From assembly GCA_964352625.1 (NCBI GenBank), contig CAYGSD010000013.1, forward strand, positions 32,467-96,466: a DNA stretch of 64,000 bases. Reading direction: 5' to 3'. Shown one piece after another: positions 44,866 through 53,340 of the stretch; within the stretch, counting starts at the first letter, position 1, and each line of letters opens with the position of its first letter. The notes below the pieces were generated by a model, which was not told the DNA's origin, made no database searches, and saw only the letters and a list, made by a program, of their open reading frames with translations. The translations under genes were made by a program, and so were the position numbers. This stretch comes from JAAEPI01 sp964352625. GTDB lineage: Bacteria; Bacteroidota; Bacteroidia; Cytophagales; Cyclobacteriaceae.

Positions 44866-46161
44866 TCACTTCTCCCACATATACCCAAGCGTACAATTCA
44901 CCAAGGCTTTGATTCCGGTCAGCATGCTGGCATCATCCACAAAGAAATCTGGCGTGTGGTGAGGCGCTGCTTTTAGCGCATCTTGTCCTACCGGGCATCC
45001 TCCGACAAAGAAGAAAACAGAAGGAACTTCATTCGCATAGAAAGAAAAATCCTCCGCCCCTGTCATCGCTTTTCTGAGATTCACATGTTCAGCACCCGCT
45101 GCATTGTTCAGCCAACTCACCGCTTTGGCTGTTAGCTCAGGATTGTTGTAGGTCACCGGCACATATCTCTGAATGTCAACATCCACAGTCGCGCCTTGGC
45201 TCTCCGCCATGCTCTTGGCTACCTTCCTGATTTTCTCATGAATGATGTCCTGCATGGCAGGATCTAAGGTTCGGATGGTTCCGATCATCTCCACCTCTTC
45301 TGGGATAATGTTATTTCTAACCCCACCTCTGATTAGGCCTACAGAAATAACTGCAGCTTCTTTTGTGAGCTCAGTTTGACGGCTAATAATCGTTTGCAAT
45401 CCTTGAATGATCATGGAAGCCGTCATGATCGGATCCACGCTCGTCCAAGGAGTAGAACCGTGCGATTGCTTGCCCTTAATTTTCATCACAAACCGATCAG
45501 CGGCGGCCATTGTGCCTCCCGGCTTGTAGGTGATTTCCCCAACGTTTGTCTGAGCATTGATATGCAGTCCGAACATCACATCCACATCTGGGTTTTTAAG
45601 CACCCCCTCTTTTACCATGAGTTTGGCACCCCCCTCTTCTCCCGGAGGCGCTCCCTCTTCGGCCGGTTGGAACACAAATTTTACTGTTCCCTTAAGGTCA
45701 GATTTCATTTTGGAAAGAACTTCTGCCACACCCATCAAAATGGAAATGTGCGTGTCATGACCACACGCGTGCATCACACCACTTTCAATTCCATTGTATT
45801 CTGAAACTACTTTAGATGCCCAAGGAATGTCCACCCGCTCCGTCACCGGAAGCGCATCAATGTCTGCCCGCAACCCAACGACTGGGCCTGGCTTATCACC
45901 TTTCAGAATGGCAACAACTCCAGTTTTGGCCACACCAGTCTGTACCTCAAAACCAAGGCTTTTTAAATGCTCAGCAATTTTTTCGGCTGTATTGAATTCT
46001 CGGTTCGAAAGTTCAGGATTCTGATGAAAATGGTGTCGCCACTCAATGACTTTTGGCTCAACTTCCTTTGCCAGTTGCTCCGATTTAGAAAGGAGTTTGG
46101 CGGGTTGGGCTACCGTAAAAAGAGAAAGTAGAAAAGTTAAGGGAATTAATGCGTATTTCAT
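44866..46161 (-). CDS. Secreted M20-family amidohydrolase
   Basis: The 431-residue protein has a signal peptide ending near residue 19 (SLFTVAQ) and the M20D amidohydrolase motifs: HACGHDTHI for metal binding, and QPAEEGAPPGEEGG with the catalytic Glu pair. Relatives hydrolyse N-acyl amino acids, hippurate or indole-acetyl conjugates and work as di-metal enzymes. The export signal suggests a periplasmic role in using peptides or acyl-amino acids. A promoter-like TTG, 18 bases, TAGTTTTA arrangement lies before it (46177-46205). Confidence 0.9.
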   Translation of the reverse strand: MKYALIPLTFLLSLFTVAQPAKLLSKSEQLAKEVEPKVIEWRHHFHQNPELSNREFNTAEKIAEHLKSLGFEVQTGVAKTGVVAILKGDKPGPVVGLRADIDALPVTERVDIPWASKVVSEYNGIESGVMHACGHDTHISILMGVAEVLSKMKSDLKGTVKFVFQPAEEGAPPGEEGGAKLMVKEGVLKNPDVDVMFGLHINAQTNVGEITYKPGGTMAAADRFVMKIKGKQSHGSTPWTSVDPIMTASMIIQGLQTIISRQTELTKEAAVISVGLIRGGVRNNIIPEEVEMIGTIRTLDPAMQDIIHEKIRKVAKSMAESQGATVDVDIQRYVPVTYNNPELTAKAVSWLNNAAGAEHVNLRKAMTGAEDFSFYANEVPSVFFFVGGCPVGQDALKAAPHHTPDFFVDDASMLTGIKALVNCTLGYMWEK

Positions 46162-46176
46162 TTTAGTGATTTGGGT

Positions 46177-46205
46177 TAAAACTACTCAATCTTCAAATAA
46201 GACAA
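46177..46205 (-). promoter_or_regulatory. Probable promoter of the amidohydrolase gene
   Basis: On the minus strand a TTG (46203-46205) and a TAGTTTTA box (46177-46184, one mismatch) are separated by 18 bases. The leader to the ATG is about 10-15 bases. Confidence 0.4.
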
Positions 46206-46217
46206 TTCTCGAATTAG

Positions 46218-47699
46218 TTACTCCTCAAACGCCCAGTCCACTCGATCTTTCATGTCCTTGACCACCACACCTTGCTTTTTCAATTGCGCTCGCAGGTGAT
46301 CCACTTTTTCAAAGTTTCGCGCTTCCTTGGCTTGCTTATACTCGTCGAGAATTACTTCGATTAATGCTTGCCCATCTAGGTCAGACTCATGCTTCAACCC
46401 AAGAACATCCTGAGAAAAACCTAGAAAAGTTTCCTTCATTCTGTTGAAAGTATCCTTCCCAACTTCTTCCAACTTCAACTGGCCTGTGTGGATAGAATTA
46501 ATTTTTTTCATCATGTTGAACAGATGACCCAATGTCAATGCAGTATTGAAATCATCGTTCATGGCATGGTAACAGTTGTCGCACAGTTTATTGATTTGCT
46601 CGGACTGCTTTTCGTTGACTTCATCTTTCAAATCGTCGCTCCATTTCATCTCTTGGATAGTCCGAAGAGCATTAGAGAGCTTGACGAATCCCTTTCTGGC
46701 ACCTTCCAGTGCGTCATTTGAAAAATCCAATGTGCTCGCATAGTGAGATTGGAGCATGAAAAAACGAATGGTCATGGCAGAATATCCTCGCTCAAGCAGC
46801 TCGTGATCACCAGACATCAGCTCTCTGGGCAAGAAGGAGTTGCCAAGCGACTTGCTCATCTTCTGTCCGTTCACAGTTAGCATGTTGGTGTGAAGCCAGT
46901 ATTTCGCACCACCTTTTCCGGTGCTTCCTGTGTTTTGTGCTATCTCACATTCGTGATGAGGAAATTGCAAATCCATGCCACCTCCGTGAATGTCGAATTC
47001 TGCACCGAGGTATTTCGTACTCATGGCGGAGCACTCAAGGTGCCAGCCAGGAAACCCGTCACTCCACTTGGTGTCCCACCGCATGATGTGCTCAGGTGCA
47101 GCCTTTTTCCAAAGAGCAAAATCGAGTGGATTTCTTTTGTCATCCGCCCCGTCCAACGTCCTCGTTTGTTCCAGCAGATCTTCTATTTTTCTTCCACTCA
47201 GTTGACCGTAAGGATGGTCTTCATTGTATTTAGTCACGTCGAAATAGACTGATCCATTGGATTCATAGGCGAACCCATTTGCAATCAACTGCTCAATCAT
47301 GACCATTTGTTCGAGCATATGACCCGTGGCTGAGGGTTCGATATCCGGCGGAAGGGCATTGAACCGCTCCATCACCTGATGAAAGTCGACAGTGTATTTC
47401 TGCACGATCTCCATCGGCTCTAAATTGTCGAGTTTCGCCTTTTTGCTGATTTTGTCTTCGCCCGTATCCAGAAGGTGTCCCACATCAGTGAGGTTCCTCA
47501 CATACCGCACTTTGTATCCAAGGAACCTCAGGTATCGATTGATCACATCAAAACTCAAAAAGGTTCGTACATTGCCAAGGTGGACGTCACTATAAACGGT
47601 TGGTCCACAGACATAAAGCCCCACATGTGGAGGGTTAATTGGCTGAAATTCTTCTTTTTGCCGAGTAAGCGAGTTGAATACCTTGAGTTTTCCGATCAT
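46218..47699 (-). CDS. cysS: Cysteinyl-tRNA synthetase
   Basis: The 493-residue protein is a complete class I synthetase. It has the HIGH-type motif HLGNVRTF in GPTVYSDVHLGN, the zinc-site Cys/His residues including WHLECSAM and HHECEIAQ, and the KMSKSLGN signature. It charges tRNA-Cys. It follows no gene closely on its strand; its promoter lies in the 115-base gap shared with rimP. Confidence 0.97.
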   Translation of the reverse strand: MIGKLKVFNSLTRQKEEFQPINPPHVGLYVCGPTVYSDVHLGNVRTFLSFDVINRYLRFLGYKVRYVRNLTDVGHLLDTGEDKISKKAKLDNLEPMEIVQKYTVDFHQVMERFNALPPDIEPSATGHMLEQMVMIEQLIANGFAYESNGSVYFDVTKYNEDHPYGQLSGRKIEDLLEQTRTLDGADDKRNPLDFALWKKAAPEHIMRWDTKWSDGFPGWHLECSAMSTKYLGAEFDIHGGGMDLQFPHHECEIAQNTGSTGKGGAKYWLHTNMLTVNGQKMSKSLGNSFLPRELMSGDHELLERGYSAMTIRFFMLQSHYASTLDFSNDALEGARKGFVKLSNALRTIQEMKWSDDLKDEVNEKQSEQINKLCDNCYHAMNDDFNTALTLGHLFNMMKKINSIHTGQLKLEEVGKDTFNRMKETFLGFSQDVLGLKHESDLDGQALIEVILDEYKQAKEARNFEKVDHLRAQLKKQGVVVKDMKDRVDWAFEE

Positions 47700-47723
47700 T
47701 TTGGATGGGATTTACACCCGAAG

Positions 47724-47767
47724 TTTGGAATGCAGATAATTATATCTAATTTTGTCACGCAAATATA
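47724..47767. promoter_or_regulatory. Facing promoters of rimP operon (+) and cysS (-)
   Basis: Plus strand: TTTG (47724-47727), 19 bases, TAATTTTG (47747-47754) is a perfect match to the Bacteroidota -33/-7 consensus and reads towards rimP. Minus strand: TATATTTG (47760-47767) is a perfect -7 box reading towards cysS. Each predicted start site falls in or beside the other promoter's -7 box, so the two should compete for polymerase. Confidence 0.75.
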
Positions 47768-47779
47768 GAATTTAGGTTC

Positions 47780-47805
47780 AGAGGGGACGCAAGTCCCCTC
47801 TTTTT
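47780..47805 (+). terminator. Intrinsic terminator in the rimP-nusA-infB leader (putative attenuator)
   Basis: A perfect nine-base-pair stem (47780-47788 with 47793-47801), GCAA loop and T-run ending at 47805 lies nine bases before the rimP start and about 20 bases after the predicted transcription start. No plus-strand gene ends upstream, because cysS points the other way. It therefore most likely terminates the operon's own leader RNA. Confidence 0.85.
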
Positions 47806-47814
47806 ATATCAAAA

Positions 47815-48264
47815 GTGTTGCAAACCGAGAAGAAAATACATGAGCTAATCGAGGAGATCATTTCGGATCAGCCTGATTTATTTATTGTAGACGTGCATTT
47901 GAAAGGGAGCAAGGCCAATCAGCGTTTGCAGATTTTTATGGATGGCGACAAAGGAATTCAGATTGATCAGTGTGCGAACATCAGTCGGAAGCTTGGTCAT
48001 CAGATTGAGGAGCTTGGCCTGATTGAGGACAAGTACATTTTGGAAGTGTCTTCGGCCGGTATGGGCGTGCCCCTGAAGTCGATGAGGCAGTACAAAAAGA
48101 ATGAAGGCCGCCAGTTGGAGGTGAGGTTGAAAAATGGCGAGTCTCCAGTTGGTAAATTGTTAGGAGCGACAGATGTGGCTCTGAAATTAGAAATAGAGGA
48201 AAACGAGGTAGAAATACCTTTTGGTGAAATAGAAAAATCTACAGTAGTAGTATCATTTAAGTAA
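47815..48264 (+). CDS. rimP: Ribosome maturation factor RimP
   Basis: The 149-residue protein matches RimP: an N-terminal alpha/beta domain with LRIFMDGDKGIQIDQCANISR-like strand-helix (broken into QIFMDGDKG and CANISRKLG), the LEVSSAGMGVPLK motif corresponding to LEVSSPGLDRPL, and an SH3-like C-terminal domain. It assists 30S assembly. The start is GTG at 47815, nine bases after the leader terminator; a TTG one codon later is an alternative. It lies two bases before nusA. Confidence 0.9.
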   Translation: MLQTEKKIHELIEEIISDQPDLFIVDVHLKGSKANQRLQIFMDGDKGIQIDQCANISRKLGHQIEELGLIEDKYILEVSSAGMGVPLKSMRQYKKNEGRQLEVRLKNGESPVGKLLGATDVALKLEIEENEVEIPFGEIEKSTVVVSFK

Positions 48265-48266
48265 AG

Positions 48267-49508
48267 ATGGAAAGTGCAATTTTAATTGATTCGTTTGCGG
48301 ATTTTGCCCGTGGTAAGAACATTGATCGTCCGACGATGATCAGGATTTTGGAAGATGTTTTCAGAACGATGATTCGAAAGAAATTTGAAACTGACGACAA
48401 CTTCGATATCATTATCAATGCTGATAATGGTGACCTTGAGATTTGGAGATTCAGAGAGATCGTTGATGATAATTCTGAAGACATTTGGGATCATGACAAG
48501 ATCAGCCTGACGGACGCCAGAAAGATCGAGCCTGATTTTGAGATTGGAGAGGAAGTAGCTGAGGAAATCAAACTTGAGGATTTTGGTAGAAGAGCGGTCT
48601 TAACTGCGCGTCAAACCTTGATGCAGAAAATCAACGACCTTGAGAAGGATCTTCTTTTTGAGAAATACAAGGACTTGGTTGGGGAGATCATCAACGGTGA
48701 AGTTTACCAAACCCTGAGTCGGGAGATATTGTTGATTGATGGCGAAGGAAACGAATTGAGCATTCCTAGAAATGAGCAAATCCCTAAGGATCGCTACAGA
48801 AAGGGTGATTCAGTACGTGCTATCGTACACATGGTGGAAATGGTAAATGGCAATCCAAAGATTGTTTTATCAAGAACAGCCCCGACCTTCCTCGAAAGAC
48901 TTTTCGAAAGTGAAGTGCCGGAAGTTTACGATGGATTGATTACCATTAAAAAAGTAGTGCGTGAGCCGGGAGAGAGAGCTAAGGTTGCTGTTGAGTCTTA
49001 TGATGATAGGATTGATCCCGTTGGAGCTTGTGTAGGAATGAAGGGCTCTCGAATCCACTCAATCGTGCGAGAGCTTCAGAATGAGAACATCGACGTGATC
49101 AACTTCACAGACAATATGGAGCTGTATATTTCCAGAGCGCTGAGCCCTGCGAAAATTCAGAGTATGAAGATTGATGTGGAGAACAAAAGAGTCTCCGTGT
49201 TCTTAAAACCCGATCAGGTATCTTTGGCTATTGGTAAAGGTGGTCAGAACATCAAATTGGCCAGTCGATTGGTGGGAATGGAAATTGATGTCTTCAGAGA
49301 ATTGGATGAAAACGAGGAGGAAGATGTGGATCTGGATGAATTCTCTGATGAAATCGAAGATTGGGTCATTGATGAGTTGAAGCGAATTGGCTTGGACACA
49401 GCGAAGAGCGTGCTCAAATTGGGTCGTGAAGACATGATCAGAAGAACCGATTTGGAAGAAGAAACCATCGATGAGGTGCTGGGAGTGCTGAACAAGGAAT
49501 TTGAATAA
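48267..49508 (+). CDS. nusA: Transcription termination/antitermination factor NusA
   Basis: The 413-residue protein has the N-terminal RNA-polymerase-binding domain, an S1 domain (about 132-197), KH1 with GACVGMKGSRI, KH2 with AIGKGGQNIKLAS, and a single short helix-hairpin C-terminal region (DELKRIGLDTAKSVL). NusA sets pausing and hairpin-dependent termination. It lacks the long acidic repeats of enterobacterial NusA. Its position directly behind a leader terminator makes it a natural candidate for feedback on its own operon. Confidence 0.95.
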   Translation: MESAILIDSFADFARGKNIDRPTMIRILEDVFRTMIRKKFETDDNFDIIINADNGDLEIWRFREIVDDNSEDIWDHDKISLTDARKIEPDFEIGEEVAEEIKLEDFGRRAVLTARQTLMQKINDLEKDLLFEKYKDLVGEIINGEVYQTLSREILLIDGEGNELSIPRNEQIPKDRYRKGDSVRAIVHMVEMVNGNPKIVLSRTAPTFLERLFESEVPEVYDGLITIKKVVREPGERAKVAVESYDDRIDPVGACVGMKGSRIHSIVRELQNENIDVINFTDNMELYISRALSPAKIQSMKIDVENKRVSVFLKPDQVSLAIGKGGQNIKLASRLVGMEIDVFRELDENEEEDVDLDEFSDEIEDWVIDELKRIGLDTAKSVLKLGREDMIRRTDLEEETIDEVLGVLNKEFE

Positions 49509-49532
49509 TTAGAAGAGAGCTAGTAAGTATAT

Positions 49533-52244
49533 ATGGCAGAAGGAGTACAAAGAATTAGCCAAGTAGCCCGTAAGTTGAATGTGGGAAGAAACACCATTAT
49601 GGAGTTTCTTGCCGAGAAAGGCTATAAGGTCGACAGAAGCCCGAACGCAAAGATCGACGAGGAGCAGTATGCGCTCCTTGCTCGACAATTTGCCGATTCT
49701 GCCCATGACAAAGAAGAGGCCTCAGGATTGACCATTGGCAGCAAGCCTGAGGATTCCGTAGTGAAAAGGTCTGATTCTCGAAACGACGAGGAGGAAAGAA
49801 TCCTCATCAAGGACAATGTGGAGCATGAGGAGAAGAAGAAGGAGGAGGTCGAAAAAGTAAGTGCCCGTCAGAAATTGGATGGCCCTAAAGTAGTCGGTAA
49901 GATTGACCTTGATGCTGGCAAGAAAAAGAAAGAGGAAGAGCCAAAGCAAGAGGTTGTAGAGGAGCCGAAGAAAGAGGAACCTAAGGTTGAAGAGAAGAAG
50001 GTCGAGGAGAAACCAGCAGCCAAAGTAGAAGAACCAAAGAAAGTAGAAGAGCCAACCAAGGAAACTGAACTTAAGAAAGAAGAGCCAAAGAAAGAGGAAG
50101 TGAAACCGCCAAATGAGCTGATTAAAGCCAAAGCGGATTCATTGAAAGGCCTTTCCGTGGTGGGTAAAATTGAATTACCTAAGGAAAGATCAAAACCGGT
50201 TGCTTCATCAGATCAAAACAAGGATCGTCAAAAACGACCAAGAAAGAGAATTGCACCAGCTTCTTCTAATGTGGGCAGACCACAACGCCCGCAAGGCGGT
50301 GGAGGCGGAAGTGTAGCAGGACGTAGAAAAACAGAAGAACTTTCCGATAAGGAAATTCAGGATAAAATCAAGGCAACTCTTGCCAAGTTGAGTGGAGGAA
50401 AACAAACCCCTCAGCGATCAAAATATCGAAAGGACAAGCGAAGTGCCAAAGCAGAAGCCGTTGAAGAAAAGGAGCTGCAGGACATTGAAGATGCAAAAAC
50501 ACTAAAGGTCACTGAGTTTATCTCTGCCAATGACTTAGCTTCTTTGATGGATGTGTCTGTCAATGAAGTGATTTCAGCATGTATGTCGCTCGGCTTGTTT
50601 GTGTCAATCAATCAAAGACTTGATGCTGAAACCATCACTGTTATCGCAGATGAATTTGGTTATGATATTCAGTTTAGTACGGATGACGATGAGGTTGAAG
50701 TAGAAGAAGTAGTGGACAGTGAAGCGGACCTTTTGGATCGAGCTCCTATTGTCACTATCATGGGACACGTTGATCATGGTAAGACTTCCCTTTTGGATTA
50801 TATCAGAGATTCTAAGGTTACGGCAGGTGAAGCGGGAGGTATCACGCAGCACATTGGTGCATATGATGTGACCACTGAAGCAGGCAAGCGCATAGCTTTC
50901 CTGGATACGCCTGGTCACGAGGCGTTTACAGCAATGAGGGCTCGTGGAGCAAAACTTACAGATGTTGCCATCATTGTGGTAGCGGCGGATGATGCCGTAA
51001 TGCCTCAGACGAAAGAAGCAATCAATCACGCTCAAGTGGCGGGGGTACCATTGGTGTTCGCCATCAACAAAATAGATCGACCAAACGCTAATCCTGATAA
51101 GATCAAGGAGGAGCTTTCAGCAATGAATATTTTGGTTGAAGACTGGGGTGGAAAATATCAATGTCAACTTGTTTCAGCCAAGACGGGTGAAGGCGTTGAT
51201 GAATTGTTAGAAAAAGTACTTCTTGAAGCTGAGCTTCTTGAGCTGAAAGCCAATCCGGACAAGCCTGCGGTGGGCTCAGTAATTGAAGCACAATTGGACA
51301 AAGGCCGTGGGTACGTTACTACTTTGATGGTTCAATCCGGAACCATGAAAATTGGGGATGTGGTGCTCGCGGGATCGAACTACGGTCGAGTAAAGGCGAT
51401 GTACGATCACAGAGGAAATAACCTGAAGCAGGTAGGCCCTTCTTCACCTGTTTTGATGCTCGGATTGGATGGAGCGCCTCAAGCGGGTGATAAGTTCAAC
51501 GTAATGGATTCTGATAGTGAGGCAAGAGAAATTGCAACCAAAAGAGGACAAATCCTTAGAGAGCAATCAATTCGAACTAAGAAGCACATTACACTGGATG
51601 AGATTGGTCGTCGTTTGGCGATTGGAAGTTTCAAAGAGCTCAATGTTATCGTCAAGGGTGATGTGGATGGTTCGGTGGAAGCGCTCTCAGATTCTTTGCA
51701 GAAGCTGTCTACAGGCGAAGTTCAGGTCAACATCATCCACAAAGGGGTTGGACAGATTTCTGAGTCAGATGTATTGCTGGCCTCCGCTTCGGATGCAGTG
51801 GTTATTGGTTTCCAGGTTAGACCGTCTAGTAATGCAAAGAAGATTGCAGAGACTGAAGAAATCGAGATCAGATTGTACTCTATCATCTACGATGCAATCA
51901 ATGAATTGAAAGATGCGATGGAGGGCTTGCTTGAGCCAACTTCTGAGGAAGTCATCACTGGAAATATTGAGGTGAGAGAAGTGTTCAAAATCTCGAAAAT
52001 CGGAACGGTAGCAGGCTGTATGGTTACGGATGGTATCGTGAAACGATCTAACAAAGTTCGATTAGTTCGAGATGGTATAGTGAAGTATCAGGGAGACATC
52101 AACCAGTTGAAAAGATTCAAGGATGATGTGCAGGAAGTGAAGAAGGGATACGAATGCGGTATTAGCATTAAGAACTTCAATGACATCAAAGAAGGCGATA
52201 TTATCGAAGGATTCGAAATCAAAGAAGTGAAGCGAACACTTTAG
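49533..52244 (+). CDS. infB: Translation initiation factor IF-2
   Basis: The 903-residue protein has an N-terminal IF2N domain (RISQVARKLNVGRNTIMEFL), a long Lys-Glu-rich linker at about 90-200, a second IF2N-like segment near 325-375, and the GTPase with GHVDHGKT (about 410-417), DTPGHEAF and NKID. Domains II-IV follow to the C-terminus. It brings initiator tRNA to the 30S subunit. It is the last gene of rimP-nusA-infB, 24 bases after nusA, and ends before a strong terminator. Confidence 0.97.
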   Translation: MAEGVQRISQVARKLNVGRNTIMEFLAEKGYKVDRSPNAKIDEEQYALLARQFADSAHDKEEASGLTIGSKPEDSVVKRSDSRNDEEERILIKDNVEHEEKKKEEVEKVSARQKLDGPKVVGKIDLDAGKKKKEEEPKQEVVEEPKKEEPKVEEKKVEEKPAAKVEEPKKVEEPTKETELKKEEPKKEEVKPPNELIKAKADSLKGLSVVGKIELPKERSKPVASSDQNKDRQKRPRKRIAPASSNVGRPQRPQGGGGGSVAGRRKTEELSDKEIQDKIKATLAKLSGGKQTPQRSKYRKDKRSAKAEAVEEKELQDIEDAKTLKVTEFISANDLASLMDVSVNEVISACMSLGLFVSINQRLDAETITVIADEFGYDIQFSTDDDEVEVEEVVDSEADLLDRAPIVTIMGHVDHGKTSLLDYIRDSKVTAGEAGGITQHIGAYDVTTEAGKRIAFLDTPGHEAFTAMRARGAKLTDVAIIVVAADDAVMPQTKEAINHAQVAGVPLVFAINKIDRPNANPDKIKEELSAMNILVEDWGGKYQCQLVSAKTGEGVDELLEKVLLEAELLELKANPDKPAVGSVIEAQLDKGRGYVTTLMVQSGTMKIGDVVLAGSNYGRVKAMYDHRGNNLKQVGPSSPVLMLGLDGAPQAGDKFNVMDSDSEAREIATKRGQILREQSIRTKKHITLDEIGRRLAIGSFKELNVIVKGDVDGSVEALSDSLQKLSTGEVQVNIIHKGVGQISESDVLLASASDAVVIGFQVRPSSNAKKIAETEEIEIRLYSIIYDAINELKDAMEGLLEPTSEEVITGNIEVREVFKISKIGTVAGCMVTDGIVKRSNKVRLVRDGIVKYQGDINQLKRFKDDVQEVKKGYECGISIKNFNDIKEGDIIEGFEIKEVKRTL

Positions 52245-52267
52245 GTTTGAACCTTACATTTAAAAGA

Positions 52268-52296
52268 AAAAAGGCTATCCAATGGATAGCCTTTTT
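52268..52296. terminator. Bidirectional intrinsic terminator between infB and the barrel gene
   Basis: The stem GGCTATCC/GGATAGCC (52273-52280, 52284-52291) with an AAT loop is flanked by five A on the left and five T on the right, which can extend pairing or act as U-tracts on either strand. It serves infB (plus) and the outer-membrane barrel gene (minus). Confidence 0.92.
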
Positions 52297-52316
52297 AGGT
52301 AAGGTCGATTTGTTGT

Positions 52317-52865
52317 TTATCTAGGTCCGATTCTTACTCCAAGTCCGAACTGTAAGAAAGAAATGTCACCAGCGTTGTGGTACGTAACTCCCAAATTCAT
52401 TCTTCCAAGGAAAAGACCACCTCGTGCTGCAAACCCAAAATCACTGTTGGTAGTGTCGTCTGCAGTTGATCCTCCAGCGTCAGCAGCAGCAGTTCTGGAA
52501 AAGTACATCCCAAGACCAGCGCCTACATATGGAGTCACTTTAGCATCTATGATTCTGTACGTTCCGGTGGCAAGTACAGGCACAATGGCTGCAGCATCAA
52601 TCGAAGAGCTGGCTGTAGCTCCACCTCCTGAAGCGGCCGCCAAATCTCCTCCCGCAAAAGCGAGTGAGCCCAAGTAAAGTCCAGCGTCTAGCTGATCCGA
52701 GATGGTGATGCGTGGTTCTAGAGAAAATCCTACGCCTAAATCATAATCGTCTGCGAAATCCCCTTGAGGCAACTGACCACTAATTCCAATTTCCACGTTA
52801 AACTGCGCAGAAGCAGAGTACCCAATTGCGAGCAGCATAGTAGCTGCTAAAAGCATTTTTTTCAT
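52317..52865 (-). CDS. Small outer-membrane beta-barrel protein
   Basis: The 182-residue protein has a signal peptide MKKMLLAATMLLAIGYSASAQ and alternating strands with Gly and aromatic girdles, ending in LQFGLGVRIGPR, as in eight-stranded OmpA/OmpW-like barrels. It is alanine- and glycine-rich in the middle (a low-complexity loop with a run of Ala and Ser). It is a monocistronic gene with a one-mismatch -7 box TACCTTGG 24 bases before the ATG. The role is unknown; it may be structural or a small-molecule pore. Confidence 0.85.
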   Translation of the reverse strand: MKKMLLAATMLLAIGYSASAQFNVEIGISGQLPQGDFADDYDLGVGFSLEPRITISDQLDAGLYLGSLAFAGGDLAAASGGGATASSSIDAAAIVPVLATGTYRIIDAKVTPYVGAGLGMYFSRTAAADAGGSTADDTTNSDFGFAARGGLFLGRMNLGVTYHNAGDISFLQFGLGVRIGPR

Positions 52866-52943
52866 AACTCGTTATTTTGATTCAGACCAAGGTAAGAAAA
52901 AATTTCACCCTTTTATATACCGTGAGCTTGGTATTTGAAGGGA

Positions 52944-53330
52944 CTAATCGAATAAATCCTCTTCTCTTTCGAGCATCAATATGGCCGACTGTGGTACAAT
53001 GAAATATTTTTCACCGCTCACCAGCACCTCAATTGCTCCCTTCTGAAGAAACACCGCCAAGTCACCTTCTTTGGCTTGAAGCGGGATGTACTTGATAGGT
53101 TCACTATCTGGCTTCCAGGAATCTTCCTCGTCTGCAGGAAGGGGAATAGGGTAGCCAGGCCCTGCTTTTACAACATACCCGCTCTGGATTTTTTCCTTTT
53201 CTCGAACCCCAGGTGGGAGGTAAATGCCACTATCGGTTTTTTCAGATTCCTTCTTCGGTTTGATCAACAGACGATCTCCAACCACAATCAATTTCTTCAA
53301 CTTGTTCTCAGCTGTCAATTCAGTGTTCAT
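52944..53330 (-). CDS. GroES-like co-chaperonin family protein
   Basis: The start was set at ATG 53330; the open frame continues to a TTG at 53351 that overlaps rmuC, but the ATG gives the more normal N-terminus. The 128-residue protein has the GroES opening VVGDRLLIKP, the mobile loop region KTDSGIYLPPG, and a C-terminal LILVSGEKYFIV-like strand (seen as VLVSGEKYFIV). An insert of about 35 residues in the middle makes it longer than GroES (about 97). It is not next to groEL. It is likely a specialised co-chaperonin or an accessory lid. Confidence 0.82.
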   Translation of the reverse strand: MNTELTAENKLKKLIVVGDRLLIKPKKESEKTDSGIYLPPGVREKEKIQSGYVVKAGPGYPIPLPADEEDSWKPDSEPIKYIPLQAKEGDLAVFLQKGAIEVLVSGEKYFIVPQSAILMLEREEDLFD

Positions 53331-53340
53331 AATTTTCGGG

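Noticed and set aside
49800..50110. Purine-rich low-complexity stretch as a possible DNA repeat or regulatory element
   Set aside because: It encodes the Lys/Glu-rich linker of IF-2, which is known to be variable and repetitive at the protein level.
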